From positions 1 to 44,098 of the forward strand of contig CAJGEC010000014.1 in NCBI GenBank assembly GCA_904502285.1: a DNA stretch of 44,098 nucleotides. Direction: 5' to 3'. The position numbers and the translations under genes are program-made. This document shows, in pieces, positions 1 to 8,103 of this stretch. Below the pieces are notes generated by a model. The model saw only the letters and a list, made by a program, of their open reading frames with translations. It ran no database searches and was not told the origin of the DNA. Numbering within the stretch: position 1 is the first letter of the stretch; each line of letters begins with the position of its first letter. This DNA comes from an uncultured Alistipes sp. Its GTDB lineage: Bacteria; Bacteroidota; Bacteroidia; Bacteroidales; Rikenellaceae.

Positions 1-93
<93 letters not shown>

Positions 94-256
94 AAAAAAT
101 TATAATGTATTGTTAGAGTCCTGACTGTTTCAATTTTTCCTAAAAGGAAATTGACAGATAAATACTACACTTTTCTCTCAATATATAAAACCAGTAAATC
201 AAAGAACCATTTTTAATTCACTTTCAAACCTCAACTTTTTGAGGCGGGAAAGTGGT

Positions 257-289
257 GCAAAGGTAAGGCAAATTTTTCAAACCACCAAA
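257..289 (-). promoter_or_regulatory. rRNA promoter P1 (proximal)
   Basis: On the minus strand the -7 box is TACCTTTGC (257-265) and the -33 box is TTTG (286-289), with 20 bases between them. This fits the Bacteroidetes primary sigma factor pattern. Transcription would start about 5-8 bases downstream, near 250, and run into the 16S gene. It is followed by a 6-bp stem-loop (229-244) and a boxA-like element (201-210). Confidence 0.85.
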
Positions 290-367
290 TTTTTGGAAGA
301 TTTTTTTTAAAAAATTTTTCTAAGAACCATTTGCGTTGTCTCGCCTGTTTTAGAGGCGAAAGCGGTT

Positions 368-400
368 GCAAAGGTAAGACAAAATTTTTAAACTACCAAA
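368..400 (-). promoter_or_regulatory. rRNA promoter P2 (middle)
   Basis: This is the second copy of the same promoter: -7 box TACCTTTGC (368-376), 20-base spacer, -33 TTTG (397-400), all on the minus strand. It lies 111 bases upstream of P1 and is likewise followed by a stem-loop (341-359, 6-bp stem) and an agaacca element (321-330) that reads TGGTTCT on the transcript. Confidence 0.83.
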
Positions 401-482
401 TTTTTGATGAACTTTTTTTTCATCGCCTTTTTAAAGAACCTTTGTGCTTTCAAGTCATACGCTGTATTTCTTGATTGCGGGT

Positions 483-514
483 GCAAAGGTAGTACATATT
501 TTTTAATCTCCAAA
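483..514 (-). promoter_or_regulatory. rRNA promoter P3 (distal)
   Basis: This is the third copy: -7 box TACCTTTGC (483-491), 19-base spacer, -33 TTTG (511-514), minus strand, 115 bases upstream of P2. Its stem-loop is weaker (5-bp arms at 450-454 and 470-474). Its boxA-like element is at 433-440. Confidence 0.78.
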
Positions 515-861
515 CATTTTTGAAACTTTTTTTACTATTATTTTTACTCTTATTTGACACATTGCTGTATATCAACACTTTACGCCTAAAAGATTTTTTT
601 AGACCATTTTTCCCTTTATATAATATATATAGGTATAGTCCTTTTCCGTAACTTTGACACAATCGAGAGGGTGTGTTACTTTTTCGCAAAAAGCATCAGT
701 TTATACCTTTCAGAGTGGGATTTTTTCTCGATTTTATTTCGCTCAACCCCTAAAAAGTAGATCAATCTATCTGAGACAATGATGAGATTTAACTCCATTT
801 TCTTCTATAGAGGTACAGAATAGTGGATATAAGCGAGGGAGAATATCGTAAAAAAGGGCGC
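515..861. other. Gene-free stretch upstream of the rRNA promoters
   Basis: This AT-rich stretch lies between the distal rRNA promoter and the purA terminator. The part nearest P3 has long T and A runs that could help promoter activity. I see no convincing gene, tRNA or repeat. A 79-codon open frame that crosses P3 (450-689, minus) has low-complexity basic composition and is taken as chance. Confidence 0.6.
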
Positions 862-898
862 AAAAAAAGAGGAGCCACCCGAAAATATCGGATGGCTC
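862..898 (-). terminator. Terminator of purA
   Basis: On the minus strand GAGCCATCCGA pairs with TCGGGTGGCTC around an ATATT/TTT loop (872-898), and a run of seven T follows (862-868). This is a standard intrinsic terminator about 45 bases after the purA stop codon. Confidence 0.88.
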
Positions 899-943
899 AC
901 TATAGAGAGGGGGCAACTACCCCACTACATTCATAGAAACTTC

Positions 944-2227
944 TTAGAAAATCTCCTTACGGATGATAGTCTGCTCACGATCTGGACCTACAGAGACTAC
1001 TGCAACCTCGGTGCGAGTGAGTTCCTCGACCTTTGCGATATAGGCCTTAGCATTGGCTGGTAGATCCTCGTAGTGCTTAACGCCTGTAATATCCTCGCTC
1101 CAACCATCGAGTTCGATATACTCTGCCTCGACACGCTCAAGCTGCGCAATAGTTGATGGAACATAGTCGATATGCTTACCATCGAGCTTATAGCCTGTGC
1201 AGATGCGAATCTTCTCAAGACCCGAAAGAACGTCGAACAACATCAACGAGAGGTAGTTGATACCGCTAATACGGCGCACGTGGTTGAGCACCACAGCATC
1301 AAGCCAACCCACACGACGTGGACGACCCGTTACAGTACCGTACTCGTGGCCACGCTCACGGATATATTCTGCACGCTCATCGAACAACTCAGTGGGGAAT
1401 GGGCCCTCACCAACACGTGTGGTGTATGCCTTTGCAACACCCATAACATTATCTACGTAGCGTGGAGCAAGACCAGTATTAACTGGAACACTTGCAGCAG
1501 TAGGGCTTGACGAGGTTACAAATGGATAGGTACCGTGGTCGATGCAGAGCATAACACCCTGAGCACCCTCGAACAATACCTTCTTACCCTCCTCAACGAG
1601 GCGATTCAACAAAACTGATGTATCGCAAATCATTGGGCGGAACTTCTCACCAAGAGCGAGGTACTCGTTATAGATGGTATCGAAGTCACAAGGCTCCATA
1701 CCGAGAGCCTGAAGCTCCAAATTCTTCTGAACCAAAGCATCGCGAAGACGCTCAGCAAAGTACTCCTTATCCAAGAGGTCACCCATACGGATACCTACAC
1801 GACTATACTTATCGGTATATGCAGGACCGATACCCTTCTTTGTTGTACCAATCTGACGGCCACCCTTAAGTGCCTCATAGGCACCATCGAGCATAGAGTG
1901 ATATGGCATCACACAAGCAGCACGGTCGGAGATGAAGAGCTGGTAGTCGGTGATACCTGCGCTATGCAAGCGCTCCAACTCCTCAAGCAACGACTTAGGG
2001 TTGATGACCATACCATTGGCCATTACATTAATGATATGTGGATTAAAGATGCCAGATGGTATTGACTGCAACGCAAACTTCTTACCGTCGAAGACGATAG
2101 TGTGACCAGCGTTATTACCTCCCTGATGGCGCACAACGACGTCGGCACCGCCAGCATAGAAGTCCGTAATTTTTCCCTTACCTTCGTCACCCCACTGGGC
2201 ACCAACAACAACCAATGTGTTATTCAT
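944..2227 (-). CDS. purA: Adenylosuccinate synthetase
   Basis: PurA joins IMP and aspartate using GTP to give adenylosuccinate, the first step from IMP to AMP, in the cytosol. The protein opens with MNNTLVVVGAQWGDEGKGK, the hallmark GTP-binding loop with the catalytic Asp of GDEGKGK. It also has the HxxNAGHT-type segment (GGNNAGHTIVF), IGTTKKGIGPAYTDK, and TGRPRRVGWLD near residue 300. At about 427 residues the length is normal. The frame stays open 12 codons upstream, but that extension has no conserved residues and runs into the leader, so the ATG at 2227 is chosen. It has its own promoter and terminator, so it looks monocistronic. Confidence 0.97.
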   Translation of the reverse strand: MNNTLVVVGAQWGDEGKGKITDFYAGGADVVVRHQGGNNAGHTIVFDGKKFALQSIPSGIFNPHIINVMANGMVINPKSLLEELERLHSAGITDYQLFISDRAACVMPYHSMLDGAYEALKGGRQIGTTKKGIGPAYTDKYSRVGIRMGDLLDKEYFAERLRDALVQKNLELQALGMEPCDFDTIYNEYLALGEKFRPMICDTSVLLNRLVEEGKKVLFEGAQGVMLCIDHGTYPFVTSSSPTAASVPVNTGLAPRYVDNVMGVAKAYTTRVGEGPFPTELFDERAEYIRERGHEYGTVTGRPRRVGWLDAVVLNHVRRISGINYLSLMLFDVLSGLEKIRICTGYKLDGKHIDYVPSTIAQLERVEAEYIELDGWSEDITGVKHYEDLPANAKAYIAKVEELTRTEVAVVSVGPDREQTIIRKEIF

Positions 2228-2276
2228 AGTTACAATATTTAAAGTCGCGCGAAATAGCGACATAATTTTACGCCTA

Positions 2277-2306
2277 CAAAATTAGTAAATTTTATATTAC
2301 TTCAAA
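2277..2306 (-). promoter_or_regulatory. Promoter of purA
   Basis: On the minus strand TAATTTTG (2277-2284) fits the TAnnTTTG -7 box, with TTTG (2303-2306) upstream after an 18-base gap. The leader to the ATG at 2227 would be about 45 bases. The gap is slightly short of the usual 19-21, hence moderate confidence. Confidence 0.55.
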
Positions 2307-2357
2307 CATTTAGCCAAAGGAAAGTTATCAACAGGTTATAAAATTATCCCCACCCCA

Positions 2358-3614
2358 CTACTTCGCAGGGCGATTTATGAGGTGTTCCATAACTATAACC
2401 ACAATAACTCCCATAGCAAAACCATTTCCAAAGAGTGGCTCGATAACCGAAGGGACAACTCCGCGAGGCATCATCTGGAAGAGGAGGGCAACCATAATAG
2501 GGAGACCAATGGTGAGACCATCGGCGAAACTCTGGACAGATTTTGTGTTGTGGGTCATCTCGAAGCCCGCAGCCAACTGCGTACCCATCAAGAAGAGGAG
2601 TATAACTCCGATGACGGGGTTAGGTATATTGAGCAACACCCATATAAGGTCGGGGTACAAGGCACACAGGGCCAATAGGATGGTGGCAGGGACTAATGCC
2701 CAACGTGAGGCACAACCCGTAGAGGCGATAACGCCTGGACTCATCGAGTAGTTTACAGGACCAAGGACTCCCATAGCTCCCGACACCACATTCATCACAC
2801 CCGTAATGCGGACTCCACGCTTAAGGCGCGAGTCCATACCATCGACATTGAGCATACGGCCAAGTGACTCGATAGAGCCAATATCGTTAATCAACAGCGC
2901 GATATAGCAAATAACAAAGGCCACGACAAGGCTCGCACTAACCTCGACATCGTTAAGGAGGAGACCTCGAAGCGACACAGCACTATCGGCCGACTCAGGC
3001 ATAGGAAAGATGAGATAGTAGGCCACGCTACCCACGACCAGAGCAATGGGGATAACCAAACTCTTGGCCACATCCTTCAACGTGCGATTCATAACAACCA
3101 TAGCGACACACCCCACAACGGCAAATACAAGGCCAAAGAGGTGAACACCCTCAGAGGCTCCTGCAGGAAATACAAGTCCCTTGATGACTGTGGAGAGGGT
3201 GAAGGCGATGAGCATAAGGATAACGATGACAATACGTGGGGTGAAGAGGCGTTGTACGAAGCGCAACATATTGCCAAAGGTGAGCAGGGCCACCAACGCT
3301 CCTCCAAGGGCTATTGAGGTATAGATGGCCGAGACACTCGCCCCAGCACCCAACGACGACAGCACCCCGACAAGGAGTACGGCAGCAGGGCCTACGACCA
3401 AGGGCATACGGTGACCCCAAAGCACCTGAACGAGTCCCGTGATGCCCATCACGGCAAAGAGTTTCTGGGCATAAAATAGTTTCTCGCCAGGCGTACCTTG
3501 TGCCACGAAGACACTCGTAGCAACTACAGCAACAGCCAATATGAACCACTGCATAGCATATAGCACCATCTGACCGATGGGCAGTCTATCGTCGATATAA
3601 TACTTTAGTTTCAT
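2358..3614 (-). CDS. NCS2-family nucleobase (uracil/xanthine-type) permease
   Basis: This 418-residue membrane protein has about 12-14 hydrophobic segments and the features of the nucleobase:cation symporter-2 family. These include WGHRMPLVVGPAAVLL near residue 67, the RLFTPRIVIVILMLIAF segment that corresponds to the family's R-x-hydrophobic-P-x-V stretch, NDIGSIESLGRML near residue 243 where the substrate-binding Glu of the family lies, and GPVNYSMSPG near 286. It would import a purine or pyrimidine base with protons or sodium across the inner membrane. Its neighbour downstream is purA, which fits purine salvage, but each gene has a promoter. The exact substrate cannot be read from the sequence. 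Confidence 0.85.
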   Translation of the reverse strand: MKLKYYIDDRLPIGQMVLYAMQWFILAVAVVATSVFVAQGTPGEKLFYAQKLFAVMGITGLVQVLWGHRMPLVVGPAAVLLVGVLSSLGAGASVSAIYTSIALGGALVALLTFGNMLRFVQRLFTPRIVIVILMLIAFTLSTVIKGLVFPAGASEGVHLFGLVFAVVGCVAMVVMNRTLKDVAKSLVIPIALVVGSVAYYLIFPMPESADSAVSLRGLLLNDVEVSASLVVAFVICYIALLINDIGSIESLGRMLNVDGMDSRLKRGVRITGVMNVVSGAMGVLGPVNYSMSPGVIASTGCASRWALVPATILLALCALYPDLIWVLLNIPNPVIGVILLFLMGTQLAAGFEMTHNTKSVQSFADGLTIGLPIMVALLFQMMPRGVVPSVIEPLFGNGFAMGVIVVIVMEHLINRPAK

Positions 3615-3637
3615 ACATCTATTTTTTTAGCACGAGG

Positions 3638-3646
3638 GCAAATATA
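3638..3646 (-). promoter_or_regulatory. -7 box upstream of the NCS2 permease
   Basis: On the minus strand TATATTTGC matches TAnnTTTG and lies 24 bases before the start codon. The nearest TTTG (3671-3674) is 24 bases upstream, longer than the usual gap, so only the -7 box is well supported. Confidence 0.5.
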
Positions 3647-3698
3647 CAAAAATTATTTTAGTTTCTAACCCAAACCCCACCACCCTTTTACGCAACAA

Positions 3699-3726
3699 GG
3701 GGTTAAGTTACTTAAAACTCAACCCC
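3699..3726 (-). terminator. Stem-loop after the amino-acid permease gene
   Basis: GGGGTTGAGTT pairs with AACTTAACCCC (one mismatch or wobble) just after the stop of the upstream permease. The transcript continues with TTGTTGCG rather than a clean U-run, so termination is likely but not certain. Confidence 0.55.
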
Positions 3727-3757
3727 TCAAGGAATACTATGTGATACTTTAGACCTC

Positions 3758-5215
3758 CTACTTCTCCCACTCGAACTTCTCGAAATCGGAATCGGCACTA
3801 CGCCACGTAGGACGACGCATAGCGTAGATGATAAATGGAATTCCCACGAAGATAATAGCACCAACGATAAGCACCACAAACCACACCGTCTTGCTACCTA
3901 CGGCAATCTGTGACGGTGGAATGAAGCTAAGAACGAAGGCCAAGAGTGAGCCACAGAAGCCCAAGCCCGCCAAGATCCACATCAGGCCGTTACCCTTAGC
4001 ACCAAGGCGGAATGGACGCTCCCTCTTAGGGAGTTTATAACGGAGGGTGATGGCTGCGGCAAACATCAACATATACATAATCAAGTAGAGCAGCACGGTC
4101 ATCTGCGAGAGGATCTGGTAGAAGCTCTGCACCGAGGGCATCACCACGAACAACAGACCAAGGATAGTGACAATGACACCCTGAACAAGCAAGATATTGC
4201 GCTGAACACCCTGGCTGTTTGTCTTCTGGAAGAATGGGGGCAAGTATCCTGCGCGACCCACGGTGAAGATACCCTTCGAAGGACCTGCAACCCACGTAAG
4301 CACACCTGCCAAGACTCCAAAGACCAACATAACGGCTATCACTGAGCCCATCCACGACATACGCAAGTAACTGAAATAGTTGTCGAAGCCGATGAGCAGG
4401 GTCTGCGTAAGGCTAATATCCTTAGCAGGAACTATGATACCGAGGGCGAACGTGCCTAAGATAAATATCAGAACGGTGATGAGTGAGCCGATGATGATGG
4501 CACGTGGGTAGTTGCGTTTGGGGTTATCGACCTCCATAACGTGGATACCCATCATCTCCATACCAGCATAGAAGAGGAAGATACTACTTGCCAAGACAAG
4601 GTTATCGAAATTTGAGAGGTCGGGGAAGAAACCATTCTTCATCGGCAAGTTGTTGTGTCCTCCCGTGGCGAGGTAGATTATGGCCAACAGGATGAGCAGA
4701 CCCGCAGGGATGATCGTACCGATAATACCACCCCACTTACTCACCTTACCTACCCAGCCGAGACCCTTGAGCGAGATGAACGTCGCAATCCAATAGATGG
4801 CCAGAACGACAACAAGCGTAAAGAGCCTATTCGAGGCCAGTGCAGCATCGGTAGTGGTGTCCATACCGATAAAGGCGATGCTCACAGCACCAAAGGTAAG
4901 CACCGTGGGATACCAAATCGTCGATTGAATCCACTGCAACCAGATGGCAAGAAAACCTGCTCGCGCACCAAAGGCCTCACCAACCCAGCGGAAGACACCG
5001 CCCTGTTTCTCGGCAAACATAGCGGCAAGCTCCGCTGCAACCATCGCCGTAGGGATAAGGAAGACAATGGCTGCGAAGAGGTAGTAGAATGCCGATTGCA
5101 AACCATAGATGGCCTCGGTGGCCAGACCTCGAAGACTTACCACAGCCGTAACATTCATTATGGCCAACGTCATCACACTAAGACGAAAGGCCGTAGACTT
5201 ACTATTACTCTGCAT
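3758..5215 (-). CDS. APC-superfamily amino-acid permease, GadC-like
   Basis: This 485-residue protein has about 12 membrane segments and the amino acid-polyamine-organocation fold. The first helix reads MNVTAVVSLRGLATEA, and then PTAMVAAELAAMF and GGVFRWVGEAFG follow. These resemble the glutamate:GABA antiporter (GadC/YjeM) branch, in which the first helix carries the unwound binding segment. SGPSKG-like VAGPSKGIFTVGRAGYLPP near residue 310 is another APC landmark. It would exchange or import an amino acid at the inner membrane. No glutamate decarboxylase gene lies beside it, so an acid-resistance role is not supported here and the substrate is open. Confidence 0.82.
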   Translation of the reverse strand: MQSNSKSTAFRLSVMTLAIMNVTAVVSLRGLATEAIYGLQSAFYYLFAAIVFLIPTAMVAAELAAMFAEKQGGVFRWVGEAFGARAGFLAIWLQWIQSTIWYPTVLTFGAVSIAFIGMDTTTDAALASNRLFTLVVVLAIYWIATFISLKGLGWVGKVSKWGGIIGTIIPAGLLILLAIIYLATGGHNNLPMKNGFFPDLSNFDNLVLASSIFLFYAGMEMMGIHVMEVDNPKRNYPRAIIIGSLITVLIFILGTFALGIIVPAKDISLTQTLLIGFDNYFSYLRMSWMGSVIAVMLVFGVLAGVLTWVAGPSKGIFTVGRAGYLPPFFQKTNSQGVQRNILLVQGVIVTILGLLFVVMPSVQSFYQILSQMTVLLYLIMYMLMFAAAITLRYKLPKRERPFRLGAKGNGLMWILAGLGFCGSLLAFVLSFIPPSQIAVGSKTVWFVVLIVGAIIFVGIPFIIYAMRRPTWRSADSDFEKFEWEK

Positions 5216-5520
5216 AACATTGAAGTTTTAATTATACCTTCGATCATTACGCAATTATAGTGCAAATCAAATAAAACCGAGTTTTTTTAAACTACTCCCT
5301 CGTGCGCGCGTATATAAATATAGGTATAGCATAAAGTGGACTAATCTAATCAAACAATAGCGCATATATACTACCTATAGACCATTATGACTTAGAACCC
5401 ACAGCATATTATATTGATAATCAGAGCAAATCAGCCCGTATGCAATAGTCTTTACTTTTACTAATTTAATACATTATAAATTACACTTATAGACCAATAG
5501 ATATAAAGAATAGAAAAACT
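5216..5520. other. Divergent intergenic stretch, no clear gene
   Basis: This AT-rich stretch separates the minus-strand amino-acid permease from the plus-strand rubrerythrin gene. The rubrerythrin promoter is at its right end. For the permease I found only poor -7 candidates (TTTATTTG on the minus strand near 5268). Nothing else is recognisable. Confidence 0.5.
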
Positions 5521-5552
5521 ATTGTAATTGACGAAATATATATTATCTTTGC
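5521..5552 (+). promoter_or_regulatory. Promoter of rubrerythrin
   Basis: ATTG (5521-5524) and TATCTTTGC (5544-5552) are separated by 19 bases, a good match to the Bacteroidetes promoter. The leader to the ATG at 5608 would be about 50 bases. Confidence 0.75.
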
Positions 5553-5607
5553 AACAGGAAAAGGAAATAAGAACAAAAAACAATAAACCTATAAAACTTA
5601 AAAGAGT

Positions 5608-6144
5608 ATGAAAGATTTGAAAGGAACTAAGACTGAGAAGAACTTGTGGGAGGCTTTTGCTGGTGAGTCACAGGCACGTAACAAGTATACATATTTTGCA
5701 TCAAAGGCTAAGAAGGACGGCTACGTTCAGATTGCTAAGATTTTCGAGGAGACTGCTGCTAACGAGAAGGAGCACGCTGAGATTTGGTTCAAGTTGCTTC
5801 AGGGCATCGGCTCAACTGCCGAGAACCTCAAGTCTGCTGCTGAGGGTGAGAACTACGAGTGGACAGATATGTACGCTCAGATGGCAGTAGATGCTCGTGA
5901 GGAGGGCTTCGACCACATCGCATTCCTCTTCGAGCAGGTTGGTAAGATTGAGCGTGAGCACGAGGAGCGCTACCGCAAGCTCTTGGCTAACGTAGAGGGT
6001 GGCTTGGTATTCTCTCGCGACGGCGATATGATCTGGCAGTGCTCAAACTGCGGCCACATCCACGTAGGTCAGAAGGCTCCTGAGGTATGTCCAGTATGTG
6101 TTCACCCACAGGCTTACTTCCAGATTAAGGCTGAGAACTATTAA
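5608..6144 (+). CDS. rbr: Rubrerythrin
   Basis: Rubrerythrin is a cytosolic non-haem iron peroxidase that removes hydrogen peroxide in anaerobes. The N-terminal ferritin-like half (residues 1-135) carries two ExxH-type iron motifs: ESQARNKY near residue 20 with EKEHAEIW near 53, and EEGFDHIAFLFEQVGKIEREHEERY near 98-120. The C-terminal half is a rubredoxin-like domain with WQCSNCGHIHVG and CPVCVHPQAYF, giving the four cysteines for one iron. The 178-residue length is normal for the short two-domain form. It stands alone between its promoter and a terminator, which fits an oxidative-stress gene. Confidence 0.96.
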   Translation: MKDLKGTKTEKNLWEAFAGESQARNKYTYFASKAKKDGYVQIAKIFEETAANEKEHAEIWFKLLQGIGSTAENLKSAAEGENYEWTDMYAQMAVDAREEGFDHIAFLFEQVGKIEREHEERYRKLLANVEGGLVFSRDGDMIWQCSNCGHIHVGQKAPEVCPVCVHPQAYFQIKAENY

Positions 6145-6167
6145 TAGTCTACAAAACCAATAGAAAT

Positions 6168-6199
6168 AGCCCTGCCCAGTTCGGGTTGGGCTATTTTTT
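6168..6199 (+). terminator. Terminator of rubrerythrin
   Basis: AGCCC-tg-CCC pairs with GGG-tt-GGGCT across a short loop, followed by a run of six T. It lies 24 bases after the rubrerythrin stop and just before the ZIP transporter start. Confidence 0.8.
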
Positions 6200-6214
6200 G
6201 CATAAGGATAATCT

Positions 6215-6991
6215 ATGAATACTCTATCAATCATAGCCATTCCGTTTTTAGGAACAATCCTTGGTGCTTCGACCGTACTTTTCGCGCGTCGAAGCGTCTC
6301 GGCACGGCTCAACAATGCCCTGCTCGGCTTTGCGGCAGGAGTGATGGTGGCAGCCTCTGTTTGGTCACTCATCATCCCCTCGATAGATCTCGCCGAGTGG
6401 ATGGGGCGCTTAAGTTGGATACCTGCTGCCGTAGGCATCATCCTCGGTATGCTCTTCCTGCTGCTGTTGGATAGCCTCGTGCCCCACACCCACCCAGGCA
6501 CCGACACACGCGAAGGACTGAAGTCCTCCTTGGGTAAGCGACAGATGCTTATGCTTGCCGTGACACTCCATAACATCCCCGAAGGTATGGCCGTGGGAGC
6601 AGTTATTGCGGGTGCGCTTACGGGAAACACAGGCATCACCATAGCCTCAGCCACGGCACTGGCGATAGGTATGGCAATACAGAATGTACCTGAGGGGGCT
6701 ATAATCTCCCTACCGCTACGTGCCGATGGAGCGAGTCGTCGTCGCGCCTTCTCACTCGGAGCGCTCTCTGGCATCGTCGAGCCCATCTCGGCATTAGTGA
6801 TGGTACTTCTGTTCGACCATATAGCCCCTCTACTACCCTACTTGCTCTCCTTCTCGGCAGGAGCGATGCTCTACGTCGTAGTCGAGGAGTTAATCCCCGA
6901 AACACAGCAGGGCCAACACTCCGACATCGGAACCATAGCCTTCGCCATAGGCTTCGTTATAATGATGATCTTGGATGTAGCGCTATCATAG
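6215..6991 (+). CDS. ZIP-family divalent metal transporter
   Basis: This 258-residue membrane protein has about eight hydrophobic segments. The two metal-binding motifs of the bacterial ZIP (ZupT/GufA-like) branch are present: HNIPEG (residues 119-124) and QNVPEG (156-161), in the adjacent fourth and fifth helices. A histidine-containing loop (PHTHPGTDTRE, about 90-100) precedes helix four, as is usual. It would bring Zn2+, Fe2+ or Mn2+ into the cytosol. The gene starts 15 bases after the rubrerythrin terminator, and I see no clear promoter of its own, so read-through from rubrerythrin is possible. Confidence 0.92.
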   Translation: MNTLSIIAIPFLGTILGASTVLFARRSVSARLNNALLGFAAGVMVAASVWSLIIPSIDLAEWMGRLSWIPAAVGIILGMLFLLLLDSLVPHTHPGTDTREGLKSSLGKRQMLMLAVTLHNIPEGMAVGAVIAGALTGNTGITIASATALAIGMAIQNVPEGAIISLPLRADGASRRRAFSLGALSGIVEPISALVMVLLFDHIAPLLPYLLSFSAGAMLYVVVEELIPETQQGQHSDIGTIAFAIGFVIMMILDVALS

Positions 6992-6998
6992 CCGACAT

Positions 6999-7035
6999 AA
7001 AAAAGAGTGAGGGTGTCCGTTTCGGGACACCCTCA
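6999..7035. terminator. Bidirectional terminator between ZIP and FKBP genes
   Basis: TGAGGGTGTCC (7008-7018) pairs perfectly with GGACACCCTCA (7025-7035). On the minus strand a run of six T follows (complement of 6999-7004), making a strong terminator for the FKBP gene. On the plus strand the tail is TCATTTATC, weaker but usable for the ZIP gene. Confidence 0.88.
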
Positions 7036-7062
7036 TCATTTATCGAATCTCTTCTACAAAGA

Positions 7063-8067
7063 TTACTCCTCTGGGTTTACTTTGTGAAGCTCAACCTTGA
7101 ACTCCAAAGCCTCGTTAGGACCAATCTTTGGAGCTGAACCACGCTCCTTATAAGCCAACTCAGATGGGATCCACAAAGTGATCTGACCACCCTCGCCAAC
7201 GAGTTTCATACCCTCAGTCCAACCGCTGATAACACGGTTCAAAGCGAATGAGATAGGCTCACCACGCTCGTAGCTTGAGTCGAAGACCTCACCAGTGCGA
7301 GTCTTACCCTCGTAGTCTACCTTTACTACATCGGTATCCTCAGTAGCGAAGACGTCGTTACCCTCGCGGTCGATACGATAGAGCAAGCCAGAAGCGGTCT
7401 TAACAACGCCCTCCTGAGCCTCAACCTCCTCCAACCACTTAGCTGAAGCAGCTGCATTCTCCTCCTTAGCCTTTGCGAACTCTGCAGCAGCCTTCTCCTG
7501 CATACGCTTAGAGTGGTTAGCGAAAGCCTGGTTGATCTGCTGAGTGTTCATACGAAGCAATGAGTCAGCCAACTCAACACTCTCCAACGCAAAAGCATCG
7601 TCCATAGCACCAAGGATATCCTTCAACACGATATCTGCATCTACAGACTTAACAGCAGCACCGAAGTTCTTACCAATCATAGTAGATACGCGCTCGCGTG
7701 TGAACTCCTCGTTGAATACTGGAGGCAATGCTGGAAGTGTATCAGGCTGGTCGCTACCAGACATCTCGCGCATACGCTTAGTGTTCATAAATGGCATCAA
7801 CACAGTGAACTGGTACTGCATCATATCGTTGCGAAGCTGCTGTACCTCCTCGCCCTCCAAGTCACCATTCTTGTAGAAATCCTTGAGGTTTGCAATGATG
7901 ACGTCGCGATCCAAGTCCAAATCCTCCATACCGAAGCGGAGGTTCATACCCAAATCAACACCGATAGCGTAAGACAATGAATCGATCTGCTTAGATCGGT
8001 TGCTGCCACAGCCTGTGACACTCAACAAGGTAGCAACAGCTACCACAAAAAGAATTACTTTTTTCAT
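7063..8067 (-). CDS. FKBP-type peptidyl-prolyl isomerase lipoprotein
   Basis: This 334-residue protein begins with a lipoprotein signal (MKKVILFVVAVATLLSVTGC, lipidated Cys20). Two helical Mip/FkpA-type N-terminal dimerisation segments appear to follow in tandem (IDSLSYAIGVDLG, about 29-130, and STMIGKNFGAAVKSVDADI, about 132-220). A classical FKBP domain comes last (about 245-331) with VKVDYEGKTRTGEVFDSSYERGEP and VISGWTEGMKLVGEGG. It would speed proline isomerisation and act as a chaperone in the envelope. It lies 36 bases after the DUF748 gene and before a strong terminator, so it probably ends that transcript. Confidence 0.93.
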   Translation of the reverse strand: MKKVILFVVAVATLLSVTGCGSNRSKQIDSLSYAIGVDLGMNLRFGMEDLDLDRDVIIANLKDFYKNGDLEGEEVQQLRNDMMQYQFTVLMPFMNTKRMREMSGSDQPDTLPALPPVFNEEFTRERVSTMIGKNFGAAVKSVDADIVLKDILGAMDDAFALESVELADSLLRMNTQQINQAFANHSKRMQEKAAAEFAKAKEENAAASAKWLEEVEAQEGVVKTASGLLYRIDREGNDVFATEDTDVVKVDYEGKTRTGEVFDSSYERGEPISFALNRVISGWTEGMKLVGEGGQITLWIPSELAYKERGSAPKIGPNEALEFKVELHKVNPEE

Positions 8068-8103
8068 CGTTTAATTAATTTAAAAATATTGTTATGTGCT
8101 AAT

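Larger units (their letters stand above)
201..440 (-). promoter_or_regulatory. Three boxA-like elements of the rRNA leader
   Basis: Three copies of a short element, reading about GGTTCTTTGA on the minus strand, sit at 201-210, 321-330 and 433-440. Each lies roughly 50 bases downstream of one of the three rRNA promoters, and a stem-loop comes between promoter and element each time. The order stem-loop then boxA resembles boxB-boxA antitermination leaders of bacterial rrn operons, whose boxA is close to TGCTCTTTAACA. The repetition is directly visible; the antitermination role is inferred. Confidence 0.5.

Noticed and set aside
450..689. A 79-codon open frame on the minus strand upstream of 16S
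   Set aside because: It covers the distal rRNA promoter, is rich in Lys, Ser and Asn from AT-rich DNA, and has no recognisable motif.
2228..2263. A 12-residue N-terminal extension of PurA
   Set aside because: Similarity to PurA starts at MNNTLVVVGAQWGDEG, and the extension lies in the leader after the promoter.
4655..5260. A 201-codon plus-strand frame opposite the amino-acid permease
   Set aside because: It is the antisense shadow of a clear membrane-protein gene and has a charged, low-complexity composition.
6043..6786. A 247-codon minus-strand frame opposite rubrerythrin and the ZIP gene
   Set aside because: It runs antisense through two well-supported genes and a terminator, and has no family motif.
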